Shown here in pieces: positions 42,415 to 53,640 of a stretch of 64,000 nt of DNA. The stretch spans positions 6,297,204 to 6,361,203 of the forward strand of contig OX235273.1 in assembly GCA_944472155.2 (NCBI GenBank), read 5' to 3'. Source of the stretch: Trichobilharzia szidati. Lineage: Eukaryota; Platyhelminthes; Trematoda; Strigeidida; Schistosomatidae. A program made the position numbers and the translations under genes. Every line of letters begins with the position of its first letter. The stretch's first letter is position 1. Under the pieces are notes generated by a model, which did not search any database, was not told the DNA's origin, and was given only the letters and a program-made list of their open reading frames with translations.

Positions 42415-42905
42415 ACAACAAAATTCGGATTGGTTACAGGATTTCATCATGAGCTGACATCAGTTAGAGAACCATTGGAAAACCTGGGACTACTGGAGAG
42501 CTGCTTCGTCTTAGTTTGGGACTCTTCATCAGTACGCCGCACCCACTGGCAAAGTTTGAACCCAGGATCTTCTGGTTACAAGGCGAGCTAGCTCGTAGAC
42601 CATTAAGCCACTGGGACCCGATCCAATGGCCAGCCCATGAATTCTAACTTCTGCCAATTCACAATATAGCGCAACCGTTAGTCAATGTCTTCGGCGAGTA
42701 TTTGTCCTCACACCCGACCTGCTGCACCCTACTGGTCGCGACTTCCCGCTAGAACCCCGGTGGGTGCGTGCTGATTAAGAGTCCCAAACTAAGACGAAAC
42801 AGCTATCCTGTACTCCCAGGTTTTCCAATGGTTCTCTATCTGATGTCAGCTCATGATGAAATCCTGTAACCAATCAACCAAATCCCTACAAACCAATTCT
42901 TGAAA
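42415..42905. repeat. SINE-B head-to-head pair
   Basis: The - strand unit 42415-42755 has box B region reversed GGGTTCAAACTTTG and core reversed ATGAAGAGTCCCAAACTAAG then ACGAAGC. It is followed by a + strand part (42756-42905) whose core is ATTAAGAGTCCCAAACTAAG then ACGAAACAGC. Both cores have A at position 3. Confidence 0.7.
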
Positions 42906-43108
42906 ATTCGGATTTTCAACTCCAATGTTAAGTCAGTCAGTCACTTCCTCTATATGGGTCAGAAATTTGATATGAGCCTCATGAAAAGCACCTCTAACAG
43001 GCCATTGAAGACTTTTATCAAACAGCTGCCACCTTCGCTGTCTCCATACTGAAGATCAGATGGCAGAATTATAAAAAAAACTCTGAGGATGAGTCGATCG
43101 TTTTGATA
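42906..43108 (+). mobile_element. RTE-1 variant fragment, left of PLE arm
   Basis: TTCGGATTTTCAACTCCAAT through GAAGATCAGATGGCAGAATT. The post-RT region, continued at 43280. Confidence 0.6.
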
Positions 43109-43279
43109 TAGTTGTGTTCTCTGAGCTGGATGGTTTATTTGAGGAGCTTAACTGTCCTACTAGATACAATCTTCAGCACACACTTCATTTTGAAGTGAGC
43201 TTTTAGATTTCTCCATGAGTTTACTAGTCGTCTCTCCTAGTTATCTCTCCATCATATCTAAATAACGAGTCAATCAATA
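43109..43279 (+). mobile_element. PLE-1 lone arm inserted in RTE-1
   Basis: TTGTGTTCTCTGAGCTGGAT to TTAGATTTCTCCATGAGTTT matches the left arm at 46146-46285. The flanks GAGTCGATCG and GAGTCAATCA may be a diverged target-site duplication. Confidence 0.6.
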
Positions 43280-43440
43280 ACCTGTTGGTTAGCGAATATT
43301 GCGGAAATGAGAATAGAGATGGATTGGACAAACTCTGAGGAAACAGCTGGGTGGTATCTCACATCAGGCTATGTTTCGAGTTGAACCCGAGTAGAAAAAC
43401 GACGAATAATTTAACTTCGGATCATTCTATCGAAAATTGA
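43280..43440 (+). mobile_element. RTE-1 variant fragment, right of PLE arm
   Basis: Continues with the GN-x-R-x-WIGQTLRKQLGGI block (AGAGATGGATTGGACAAACT) and ends near a VEPE block. Confidence 0.6.
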
Positions 43441-43655
43441 AAACAGCTTAACACTGCATTCATTTTTAAGTGAAGAAATTTGATCTACTGATAAATTAGT
43501 TAGTAGTATACCTGGACTAAAAACATATTTTGATTACTACACGTTATACAATTGTATTCATTTTGAAGTCAATTTTTGTGTTGATCACATTGAACCCTAA
43601 TATTCAGCCTCTTTTGACATGTCCACTTCTACGATGTCTGAAAACTGACATATAT
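43441..43655. other. Unassigned
   Basis: AT-rich; nothing recognised. Confidence 0.3.
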
Positions 43656-43845
43656 AAGTTATTTAGTGGTAGACAGTGATTATCACTGGAATTCAGGGCA
43701 CTCAGATTCGGTCCTGTTTTTTTAAAACTTGTCAGTCAGGGTAAATATACCTCCACAATCCTCACAGAGATTCGAACCCTGAACCTATGCTTTTAAGCAT
43801 AAAAGGACTATTCACTAGACTAAACCGTTTTGGATGACATGTTGA
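43656..43845 (-). repeat. SM-alpha-like repeat, decayed
   Basis: On the - strand a box-B-like GGGTTCGAATCTCTG (about 43770-43785) and CCTGAATTCCAGTGAT (SM-alpha distal part) remain. The core is damaged. Confidence 0.6.
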
Positions 43846-43889
43846 CTTCTAGGATGAATGCTTCAAGAATACGTCTGAAAATTAACAGT

Positions 43890-44082
43890 GATAATATTGT
43901 CTGGTCTAACGGATAACTTTCTGTTATTTGAAAACGTCTTTGGTGGGTTCGAGTTGCAGTGGAGAGACATCATGACTTACTCACTGGAGAATGCAGTTAA
44001 ATCCAGCTGACGGTTTCAAAATCCGACAAAATGCACATACCCTGGTCTCCACTGCTCATCATCATTCATTAAACAACGTCAC
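43890..44082 (+). repeat. SM-alpha-like repeat
   Basis: tRNA-like head TCTGGTCTAACGGATAACTT and GGGTTCGAGTTGCAG (box B). The decayed core is CTGACGGTTTCAAAATCCGA then CAAAATGC, and the distal CTGGTCTCCACTGCTCA follows. Confidence 0.65.
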
Positions 44083-44149
44083 GTTAATCTTCAGGCAACA
44101 ACGAAGCGTTCACACTAGAATACGACATGTTGACAGGGACTGAAGAGTT

Positions 44150-44385
44150 AGCTCCATCATAATCAATCAACCAGATATAGAGATAACAACTAGTAAGCAC
44201 TGCACAAGTAGTGGTTGTCATACTCTCGTGGATAGCGTTCTGACATTTGGAAGGATAGATGTTAGGTTGGAGTATCAGTTAAAACATCATTTAATAAAGA
44301 AACAGGTACATCCAGATGACGAGGTCCAAATAGGACGAAGTATACATCCTACATTCCCCGGATACCCGCTGTGAACCCGAATAAT
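44150..44385 (+). repeat. SM-alpha-like repeat with recognisable hammerhead
   Basis: Head TAGTGGTTGTCATACTCTCG with a weak box B. Stem I is CATCCAG, core ATGACGA (44316-44322), stem II GTCC-AAATA-GGAC (44324-44336), then GAAG in place of GAAA. The cleavage side is ACATC|CTACATTCC. Core C3 is A, as in the 17220 copy. Confidence 0.7.
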
Positions 44386-44472
44386 AAATATACCGTTATC
44401 AAATACCATAAATAAATAATTAAATGTTCAATTTTATCATTTTTGTGTTTTTTTTTGTTTTTGAAATTTCAG

Positions 44473-44876
44473 ATAACACATTTTCATCCATACCACACTT
44501 GAGTCCATCATTAAGCCCATTAACTGGATATGATGGCGACTCAGTATCTTCCAATAAAGATGAAAATTCAACTTATAACATCAATAGTAATAATAATAAT
44601 AATGATAATACGTCAAACATTTATGCAGAAAAACCTTTAGATAATAAAATATCGCAAGATAATCACGATGAACATCAGCCCGACGAAGAGATGGAGGAAG
44701 TCGACACAGATGAAAGTACAGCTGTGAAAATTACTCAAAAGATTGAGAAATCAGATGTCAGTAATTCTCCTACAATTTCAGATGAACAACATCTACACGC
44801 AGAAGATGAAGGCGAGAAGAAGATGGAGGAGAAGGATATAATGTCATCGAAGGAGGAATCCAATCAGGACAATTAG
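44473..44876 (+). CDS. SoxD: SoxD-type transcription factor, exon 4 (C-terminal)
   Basis: Begins after TTTGAAATTTCAG. One base from exon 3 plus two here make Asp, then 133 residues to a TAG stop at 44874-44876. It opens with SSIPHLSPSLSPLTGYDGDS, passes an asparagine run (NSNNNNNDN) and ends in an acidic, charged tail: DEHQPDEEMEEVDTDEST and HAEDEGEKKMEEKD. Vertebrate SOX5/6 also end in an acidic stretch, so the design is comparable though the sequence is not. If the exon 1 frame break is ignored the four exons give a protein of about 820 residues. Confidence 0.88.
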
Positions 44877-46140
44877 TTGTGCCTTGAAATATAGTCAGCC
44901 ATTAAGTACACACATACACACAAACACACACAAAGAGGGATGAATCAAGATTCAAAGTGTGATAACAAATATCGTCTACAAATGCAATAAAATCCTTTGA
45001 TCGCCTTTTCCCCCCCCTTGAATAACACTCACTAGCACATAACAAAAAAAACAACTCAGTATTTTGAATCGATAAGTTCTCTTGCATTTATCCCATCAAA
45101 TTTGAGGTCTTATCTTGGTATTATAACCAAATAGTATTATTATTTTATTATTATCATTATTTTTATGAATAAAAACTATGGTGCAATAATTTCTACAACT
45201 AGAATGGGTCATTCTCTGACTTCTTTCTTTCTAACAGCAACCCCCGCCCATCTTCGCTTTTCAAATAACGATACTTTATACCCTCTATATCGATTCTTCC
45301 TTTATACACACCTATATTGAGTAGAAACACATTTTTCATTTTTTTTCGAAGATTTAATCCACTGAAAACCCCTGTAAAAATACTCTTTTAAACAAAAAAT
45401 AATGTATTCCTACGCTTTCAGAAGACTCTTCCATGTATATACATATATAAGCATATATATCTATATCTATATAGATATTGTGTACAGTTTTAGATTTCAT
45501 CTATAATCTATGAAAACACTCATTAATTGATCATATATAGGCGAATAATTTGTGTATATTTAATGTTACTACTTATTACTGCTAATAAGTAACATAATGA
45601 ATAAACACTCAAAAAATGGAGTTGCATCAATTAAAACTTGCATTTTCTTCTAGGGAATATTGATTGATTGATTGCTGATATGCATTGCTAATATCCGGAG
45701 AAGCTGAGGACTTCTTTCTTCTTCTTTTTCAACCTTCCCTTCTGTCTTTTGCTTATAAATGTTGATTTTGCCTTCGACCAGCCCAACCCCCTGCCACTCT
45801 CCTACTTCCGCCTGCATTTGACGTTTTTAATTTTTAATGTTTATAACTTATATGCATATTTATCAAGGTATTAGTCAGTTGATTTCTATATTACAAGATA
45901 TATACATATACAAATCTATATTACGCATTTATTGCTAGAGTCTTTATTGTTTCCCTCATACGGTTTGGGTTTATGGAAGGGTAGAGCCTGGAATTCTGAG
46001 TATTTGGTACATTATTGTCGAATCTAATTTACTCAAAAACAAGGAAAAGCATTAGGTGATAATGATGATAACGTTAATAAAAAAATGATACGATATTTAA
46101 AAGTATCATCTTAAATTACAAATAGGAGAGAGTCACTTAT
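44877..46140 (+). other. Sox 3' untranslated and downstream sequence
   Basis: AT-rich, transposon-free. Candidate polyadenylation signals AATAAA lie at 44986-44991, 45169-45174 and 45600-45605. No other gene seen. Confidence 0.55.
44986..44991 (+). terminator. Candidate Sox poly(A) signal
   Basis: First AATAAA after the stop, 109 bp downstream. Later copies at 45169 and 45600 are equally possible. Confidence 0.45.
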
Positions 46141-47040
46141 TTTGGTGTGATTGTGTTCTCTGAGCTGGATAGTTAATTTGCGAAGCTTTCGTTGCCCGCC
46201 CTGTTAGGCAACATCTTCAGCGCATATTTCAATCTGAAGGGAGCTTTTAGATTTCTCCACGGGTTTATTAGTCATTTCTCCTGGTGGGTAAACTTGAACG
46301 TGATTGGCCCCCAAGGAAAGCACAAAGAAAATCGACCTACCATATATAAAGGACACTTCAGAAATCACTGCAAGACTCTTCAAACCTTTAAGAATTGACG
46401 TCGTACACAAACCGACAAACTCACTTCACTCAGCTGGCTCTGTGTCAACCAAAAGACCCAACGATGAAAGAAGATAAAACCAACATCATCAACAAAATAA
46501 ATTATAACAGCTGCGAAAAATACTACATTGGCCAAAGTGGACGACGTCCCCTTCATCTTCGTATCCCTGATCATAAGCCAGCCGTCAAAATACATGACAT
46601 GCACTTCCTCATATCACTACATACAGACAACCATGGACATCAGTTCGACTGGGACAATCAACGTTCAAATATTACGAAGAGGAAACATCATGAATGCTAG
46701 AGAATTTTTAGAAGCCTGGTATTCCAGTGAGTCGTCAATCAATAGACACATCTACCGACATAGACAAAATTTACCAACCGATAAGAAGGAAACCTCACAC
46801 ACAAAGGGTCAACGTTCAAGTCAAGGAAACAATCAGTTCCAATACCATGAGTAGCCTCGAGGGTGTGAAAACACACAAAAACAACCAGTCACGTTCAAGT
46901 TCACCCAAAAGGAGAGATATCTAATAAACCCGTGGAGAAATCTAAAAGCTCACTTCAAATTGAAGTATGCGCCGAAGATGTTGCCTAGTAGGGCAATGAA
47001 ATTTTGGCAAATTAACTATCCAGCTCAGAGAACACAACCA
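46140..47040 (+). mobile_element. PLE-1 unit: GIY-YIG cassette between inverted arms
   Basis: The left arm (46146-46285) and right arm (about 46915-47035) are inverted copies, both carrying the TTCTCTGAGCTGGA end. The interior holds only a GIY-YIG region (46395-46855), as at 536-1199. Confidence 0.75.
46440..46855 (+). pseudogene. PLE-1 GIY-YIG remnant
   Basis: PKDPTMKEDKTNIINKINYN then SCEKYYIGQSGRRPLHLRIP and DHKPAV is homologous to 644-1012. The EH of the nuclease is DH here. A frameshift at about 46665 splits off AREFLEAWYSSESSINRHIY-like codons. Confidence 0.75.
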
Positions 47041-47048
47041 AATCAAAA

Positions 47049-47425
47049 TCATCCACATGAGCTACAAATCTTCTCCATCATATCTAAGTCACATATTTTG
47101 TAAATTACATAGAAAGTTTTAAGTTTCGCACTCAGCACTATTTGTACTACATTGAACGTGGGTAGGCGGGCTGAGCAGGATGTTGCTGAATTTTTGCCAT
47201 TAGTTGTGCTAGCGAGCATATAGTCTTTCATAGTGACTTCTATCTCTCCTATTTGATGAAATGCAAGGCGGAGAGAGTTTTGAATAGAGACAGTGTTGAG
47301 AGTGTGACAGTTTGGATATGGACCATTTCCCACATGAGTTCATGTGTCCGTCGACTATTATAGTAACCAGCTGAATAAGTGGCACAAAACTTACCCTACT
47401 GAAAACTTTTAATACCCTTTGTAAT
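47049..47425 (-). mobile_element. CR1/Jockey-like LINE fragment
   Basis: The - strand matches the C-terminal region of the LINE at 50505-51200 (HMNSCGKWSIS-type and SLHSQ/LNTV blocks). It lacks the 3' tail. Confidence 0.55.
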
Positions 47426-47439
47426 ATGACATAGTTCCT

Positions 47440-47800
47440 TTTGATTGGACACTAGTCAGTAACTAGTGTGGTGTGTCTAGTCCTATCTTCGGTGCAGACT
47501 GAATTCTATCAGTCAGTTAGGCTTGCAATGTGGCCACCATTCTAGGTAGCTCACCATCACGGTGCACTGTGAATTGTTGGTATTAGATGGTTGGAGGCAA
47601 TTGACCCCATAGAAACCCTTGGACCTATGTTTCGTGCTAGTTGCCACTCGCCAGTCAGCTAGGCGAGTCTGTAACCTTGAAGGGACTCACGTCCCTTCTG
47701 AGAATCGAACTCACGTTACTCAGTGAGTGCCAATGTCAGAGACGTTACCACTGAGCTATTCAGACTCGCGATAGACCTCCTGTCGGAATGTATCGGATAT
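47440..47800 (-). repeat. SINE-C, full copy
   Basis: On the - strand: GCGAGTCTGAATAGCTCAGT (box A) and GAGTTCGATTCTC (box B). The hammerhead-like core is CTGGCGA (47648-47654), then GTGGCAACTAGCAC and GAAAC, and the 3' body follows. Core A6 is G. Confidence 0.75.
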
Positions 47801-47804
47801 TTCT

Positions 47805-48293
47805 GATTGGACATAGAGAAGATGGAGCTGATGAAGACCACCAACCAACCAACAGCAACAATCACCAATCCCCATTAACAGAACAGATATGAAAGAGGCT
47901 AACTTCTTCACCTATCTAGGCAACATCATTTCAACTGCTGACAGACAGCGCGGATGAAGATATTACAACATGAGTCGGAATACAAGGTACACCTTCATCA
48001 CTCCAAAATCATTTGGCACATAGTTAGCATAGACAATAAAATTCACATTTTCGGCATCAATATGAAGCCAGTCACTTCTTCTAAATGATTCACAAACTTA
48101 ATTGGCACGCTACGAAAAGTATTACGAACAAGCCACTTCAGACCTTTACCAATAGCTGCTATCTTCCCTGGCTATATACTGAAGATCAGATGCCTAGCCT
48201 GAAAAGGTTAACAACAAGAAACTCTGGGAACGAACCAATCAAGAGCCTTTTGCTCAAAAAATACTGCTAAGAAAACGGAGATGGATGATGCGG
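47805..48293 (+). mobile_element. RTE-1 variant fragment
   Basis: Diverged copy with the NRTDMKEANFFTYLGNIIST-like block and post-RT remains. It ends as the next RTE-1 begins. Confidence 0.6.
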
Positions 48294-49222
48294 GCCGGGC
48301 AGCGAGGAAACAGGCATAAAATGGACCCACACAAAAAGCTTGAAGGATCTGGACTTCGCTGATGATGATATATGTCTGATTTCCCACAAACTGGAAGATA
48401 TGCAAGTGAAAATCAACAAGTTGGCAGAGAAAGCATCAAAGATAGGAAGGACTTCAGGTGAACATAGAGAAAACAGATGTGCTCATGAAGATTCCTGGGC
48501 AACACCACCAACAGCAACAACAAAAGCAACAGACAACAATCAGCATAAATGGAAGGAACCTGAAAGAAACAAACTCTTTTACCTACCTGGGAATCATCGT
48601 TTCAACTACAGGCGGAACTAACGAGGATATCAAAGCGGCGATGATCGGGAAAGCAAGACAAGCTTTCACTACTCTCAAGTCTGTGTGGAGATCAACAGCA
48701 TTCAGCATGAAAATGGAAATAAGATTCGGATTTTCAACTCCAATGTGAAGTCAGTCAGTGCTACTATACGGATCAGGGACTTGGCACCGCTTGACTAAAG
48801 GCACTTCCAACAAACCACAAATCTTCATCAACAGCTCTCTTCACTAAGTACTCAAGATCAGATGGCCGGCCAGAGAAGATCAGCAGCAGGAATCTCTGGG
48901 AGGAAACCAACCCAGAAGGAACAGACTGTGCAACAAATAAGCGTGAAGAAATGGAGTTAGGTGGATTGGCCATACTCTGAGAACACAAACCATCAAGTGA
49001 CATCACTAGACAAGACATCGCTCGAGTGGAACCCGAAAGGGAAGCGGCGAGTTTGTCATCAGTGCAAGGGTGACTTGGAGGAGGTCATCTGAAGAGGAGA
49101 TGAAAATGTATGGGCAGACTTGGAGCCAGGTGAAGACTCTAGCAGAGAACCGAACGCAATGGAGACGCATGGCTGAAGCCCTATGTTCCTCTAGGAATTA
49201 AAGGAAACAATAATAATAATAA
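48294..49222 (+). mobile_element. RTE-1 LINE 3' segment
   Basis: Reads LKDLDFADDDICLISHKLED then MQVKINKLAEKAS (motif C DD intact, 48340-48430). NIEKTDVLMKIPGQ, the Q-rich run, NSFTYLGIIVSTTGGTNEDI then KAAMIGKARQAFTTLKSVWR follow. The C-terminus is frame-broken, with an AAACAATAATAATAAATAAT tail. Confidence 0.85.
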
Positions 49223-49715
49223 ATAATAACAATAATCATATATCTTCAACGCACCATTTGCATAGATCTTCCATGTTGAGCTATTTGTAGCCTTCAAATT
49301 GTGTGTGTGTGTTTCTTTGTGTTCCTTTCAAGTCTCCCATGTATCTCCGCAACGCTGTATCATTTGCTGTCTCTCTCTGATATCAAATCTATCTCCCATC
49401 TATTTGTTATTTTTATGCCAACGAACATCTTTTTACATACTACTCATAAGTCGTGTTAGTAGCACATGCCGCACTATGGACAATCATGGAGTCAGATGAA
49501 TAGAACTATAAAGATTAGGAGAAAATGGAGATGTGCGCTTGTGAAGCCCTATGATGTTCCACTCGTAACCTGAGGGAGTAATTACAGTGAGTAATAATCC
49601 TCCTAACCACTTCTAAATTTCATAGATTTTCAACCATGGCCTTTCCCCGCCTTGAAAAATTCCCTTCCAACTTATTTTTCTCTTCCTAGTTTTCGATATG
49701 ACAATGAAAAACAAC
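49223..49715 (+). other. Unassigned intergenic sequence
   Basis: GT-rich start, then unremarkable AT-rich sequence. Confidence 0.35.
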
Positions 49716-50284
49716 TTCGCCTCAGCAGTTCATTCCGTCCTCCTTCTTCACGACAACAAGATGTCGTCTTTGAGGAGGCCAGTCACCGTTGACCCTTAGG
49801 TATTTGCCTTCTATCTCCCATGTTAGTAAAGTGGTACAATAGAGTGAGTAATATTGAGGTTGTGCGTCGGGGGCACAGCGGTTAAGACGCTCGCCGACCA
49901 TGCACATGATCCAGGGGTTAGATCGCCGGCCACCGACTCACTCCTTTACCTCTCTAATCCAGTAGTAAGACTAGTAAAGAGGAAAGGTTGAGAATGAGGC
50001 CAGTAAACCCATCTCGTAAAAACAAGCACCACTGCTACCTAAACTTCAAGCCTGTAGCTTGAAGCCCTATGTTCCACTGGGAACGTAAAGGGATAAAAAA
50101 AGAAATACTGAGATTAGTCGTCGAGTGTTAGGTAAGCAGAAAAAGTTAGTCGATGAATTTTTGAAGCTGCATCGATTGAGATCGCTATGGTAGGTGCTTC
50201 GTACATCAAACCACCACTTTCCTCATCATGCAATATTAGCGTATATAGGATAGGATTGGAAAATAGGTAAAGATAGTCAACACA
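49716..50284 (+). mobile_element. RTE-2 LINE fragment interrupted by SINE-A
   Basis: Post-RT RTE-2 sequence (TTCATTCCGTCCTCCTTCTT; GTGGTACAATAGAGTGAGTA) resumes after the SINE with GTCGTCGAGTGTTAGGTAAG and a KLHRLRSLW-like block. Confidence 0.65.
49857..50103 (+). repeat. SINE-A nested in RTE-2
   Basis: Full length: GCGTCGGGGGCACAGCGGTT (box A), degraded box B, body, and the RTE-like tail GAAGCCCTATGTTCCACTGG then GATAAAAAAAG. The flanks AATATTGAGGTT and AATACTGAGATT look like an aged target-site duplication. Confidence 0.8.
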
Positions 50285-50504
50285 AAGACATCAGGACAGA
50301 TTACAACAAACAAGATCAATGGCGGATGAAGTCTAACGGACATGTTTTACCTCGATTTTATGATAGACCTAAACTTCACAGACCAAACCTTCCTTTACGA
50401 CCAATCGTTTCACCCTCAGGAACACCAACATATCATCTATCTAAAGAAACTTTCAGAAAATTAAAATACCTAACAGAATCATGTCACCATTCTATCAATT
50501 CGTC
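50285..50504 (+). mobile_element. PLE-1 RT, upstream segment
   Basis: HVLPRFYDRPKLHRPNLPLR then PIVSPSGTPTYHLSK is the region N-terminal to motif A of Penelope RTs (PKxHKPxxPLRPIVS). The element is cut here by a LINE insertion and continues at about 51280. Confidence 0.75.
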
Positions 50505-51200
50505 AATAACAATAATAGTAATAATAATAATTTACTTTATTCCAAAACAGTACTTGTGATACAGATTGGAATTCTCAGCATTTTTACTACAGTATTGCAT
50601 TCAATTAGTACACTATCAGTAAATAGAATTCTACATAGATTAAGGAAATCTCAGTTCATTATGACAACAACATATTGGCATGTCGGTAGCAAAGCTAAAA
50701 TTGAACAGTGTTTGAAGGTGTTAGAAAAGTAAGTGCTATCATATTTACTGGCGTAAGCGAGAGAAAGAGACAAAGCAGCACATAACGGAAAAAAAAAGGA
50801 AAAAGGAAAAGAAAGAAATAAAATGTTGCACCTATAAATGATACGAGTTGGAAAGACGAGGTCCACTTGTACTACTGACTATTTAATGAATTATAGGTGT
50901 CACATATAATGGTTTCTTTATCACACAGAACACGAGCTAAGTAGGGTATGGTTGAGTTTTTGTACTTGCTGGTGCGAGGATATAGTTTTCTATATAGGCT
51001 TCTGGTTTTACCTGATGAGATACAAGGGGAGAGTTGTGAATGAAGAGAGTGGTGTGAGTTAGATAAAATGGACTTGGCCCATTTTTCACATGAGTTCATG
51101 TGCCTGTCAACCAGAATATTAACAAGCTGGTTAAGTGGCACGTTGCTTACCCTGCTGACAATCTTTAACATCCTGCGTAATATGTTATAGTCTTTCTTCA
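50505..51200 (-). mobile_element. CR1/Jockey-like LINE inserted in PLE-1
   Basis: The - strand C-terminus (50872-51171) reads VNILVDRHMNSCEKWAKSIL, SNSHHSLHSQLSPCISSGKT, RSLYRKLYPRTSKYKNSTIP then YLARVL. Its 3' end, with (AAT)n and TTTACTTTATTCCAAAACAG, is at 50505-50560. It matches the + copy at 26707-27760. Confidence 0.75.
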
Positions 51201-52928
51201 GTAGCCCGGGCGGGAAAAACTAAGGGGGAACAATAGAGAATAATAGGCAGAATGCGACAGTTAACGAATTGTAGGAGTAAGTGTTGGGTTATACCAGAAT
51301 GTCTTAACTGCACTCCAATTTTTAGAGAAAATCAAAAACATTCAAGTGGATGACAATGAAATAATGGTGTCGTCTGATGATTTCACAGCATTATATACTT
51401 CAATTAGTCCAAAACTAGCAAGCAAAAGAAACTATGCAACAATTACTCTATAGTGATGAAAACATAAAAACACAATTATCAACTTGGATAGAACTTATAG
51501 AATTATGCCTCAAATATACGAACAGTTTAAAAGGAACACCAATGGGATCACTCATATCAGGAGTAAAAGCTGAAGCCGTTATGCAAAGACTAGAATTAAT
51601 AACCCTTCCTACCTATAATTAAACAAAAACTGTGGGTACCTTACGTTGATGATACATTTGTAATAGTTAAAAGAAATGTGATTTGGAATATACCCATAAA
51701 TTAATTAACAACATATTTGAAGACATTAAATTCACAAGAGAAGAAGAATTAGATAACAAAATCCTATTTTTGGATATCTTAATCAGGAGAACTAACATAG
51801 GAAATTTAGAAACAAAAGTATGCAGAAAATCAATGCACAAAGATCAAATACTCAACTATACTAGCAATAATCCAGTTACCTACAAAAGAAACTGTGTGCA
51901 GACAGGGTTTACAAGAGTCCAAACACACTGTAGCACTCCTGTGTTGAAGAGAATGGAGGAAAAATACCTACTAACCGTCTTCAAAAAGACTGGATATCCG
52001 CACAATTTCACCAAAAAAGTGTTTAAACTCAAGTCATAACACCACCAACAAGCCAAGCCATCAAAAGCCACAAGAAAATTCTTCCTACCATATATTAAAA
52101 CATTTCGGAAATAACAGCTAGAATAATGAAGGACGTTTGAAATAGATTTAGCAAACAAGCCAGCCAGTCAGCACAATCACTTCATTCGATATTCTGCAAA
52201 CGAAAAGATTCAACCAATATAACAAGAGAAGGCGAGATCAGCACCATCTATAAAAAAATAATAAATTGTATGACCTAAGATAAACGGTGCTTTGGTCAAA
52301 CTGGGCGTCCGCTTCAATTCAAAATCAGAGAATAGAAATTAGCTGTGAAAGGACACGACATTTCATATCGATGCATGTAGACAATCATGGAGACTAATTT
52401 GACGATTGAGAGAATGTAGACATTTTAAGCAGAAGGAACACCAAAAGTAATGCCAGAGAATTCCCAAAAGCCTGGTACTCAAACGAATCAGCCATCGGGT
52501 GTGAGGACAAATACTCGCCGAAGACATTGGCTAGTGGTCGCGCTATATCGTGAATTGGCAGAAGTTAGAATTCATGGGCTAACCATTGGATTGGGGGCCC
52601 AGTGGCTTAACGGTCTACGATCTCGCCTTGTAACCAGAAGGTCCTGGGTTCGAACCCCGGTGGGTGAGTACTGTTGAAGAGTCCCAAACTAGGACCAAAC
52701 AGCTGTCCAGTGCTCCCAGGTTTTCCAGTGGTTCTCTAACGAATGTCAACTCATGATGAAATCCTGTAACCAAACACACTACTTTCAAGCAGATTCACCA
52801 ACTAATGAAAAACAAATCCAATGACAAGAAATTTCAGACTCAAAGTTAATAAAATTGATCAATAGAGATGTAAACTAACAACCAATCACGACGACAAAAG
52901 TTGCCAGGAGGTATTAATATATTCGCAA
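51201..52928 (+). mobile_element. PLE-1 RT and GIY-YIG (broken)
   Basis: Continues the element from 50504. NIQVDDNEIMVSSDDFTALY then TSI is motif A, with F-D changed to S-D-D. LKGTPMGSLISGVKAEAV is the motif B region. WVPYVDDTFVI is motif C, reached by frameshift at about 51630. The RT tail is ILFLDILIRRTNIGNLETKV then CRKSMHKDQILNYTSNNPVT (51683-52039). GIY-YIG remains lie at 52160-52495 and 52786-52870, split by SINE-B. Confidence 0.75.
52496..52785 (+). repeat. SINE-B nested in PLE-1 GIY-YIG
   Basis: GGGCCCAGTGGCTTAACGGT (box A zone), GGGTTCGAACCCC (box B), core TTGAAGAGTCCCAAACTAGG then ACCAAACAGC (GAAA changed to CAAA). It splits the AREF-x-x-AWYSNES/A block of the nuclease from its continuation. 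Confidence 0.75.
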
Positions 52929-53640
52929 GATAATGATAACACCAACAATAGAATTATTACTGATGATTTAGATTCCTTATGGAATCTAATACAAGGAAGG
53001 AACCCCGGAAACCTTACGCAGAATTCTTAACAAAGCAGAAATAAAAGTGACTGGCATTCAAACCCACAAACTCAATTAGAAACAAGCTTTGTCGGTTAAA
53101 GGATCAATCCTGTGGAGCCAATTAAACGAAACCATTTAGTTTATCTAATACTCTAATGGAATGATTGTCAGGTCAAATACATAGGTCAAACAAGTAGAAC
53201 AGGGGCAGTCAGACTAGCTGAACATAAAAACTTAGCAGCAAAATTTAGATTAGTTGACCCTAATGAGATAAGAAATCTGGAAAATAGTTCACCTATAACA
53301 CTCACTACATTCAGTTACATACAACCATACAATAGGATGACAGTTTTAAAATCTAATATCACAGGGTGGAGGGAGAGATTGATAACAAAAGCTCTGTTTA
53401 TCCAATCAACTGCAAATACATGTAATAGAAATGATTCATCACCTGTCCCAGATATCTGGAAAATTCTACTACCCGTACGACGATAAATAGGAGAGAACAA
53501 AGAAAACTATAAAACTCAAGTTTCGAATTTGTGTGATTACAATTGATAAAATTATGAACAATAAATTTTGTTCGAAACGTCATCCAGTAAATAATACTGT
53601 TTCTTCACTGTGTGATATACCTAATAAACAAACTAATATG
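52929..53640 (+). mobile_element. PLE-2 GIY-YIG and arm inserted in PLE-1
   Basis: + strand PLE-2 end: QVKYIGQTSRTGAVRLAEHK then NLAAKFRLVDPNEIRNLENS (across 53170-53290, with frame breaks). The terminal arm at 53515-53640 carries GTTCGAAACGTCATCCAG. PLE-1 arm sequence resumes after it. Confidence 0.7.

Noticed and set aside
44902..45087. 61-codon - strand frame overlapping the Sox 3' UTR
   Set aside because: Low-complexity valine/cysteine repeats from CA-rich DNA; no domain and no expected gene structure.
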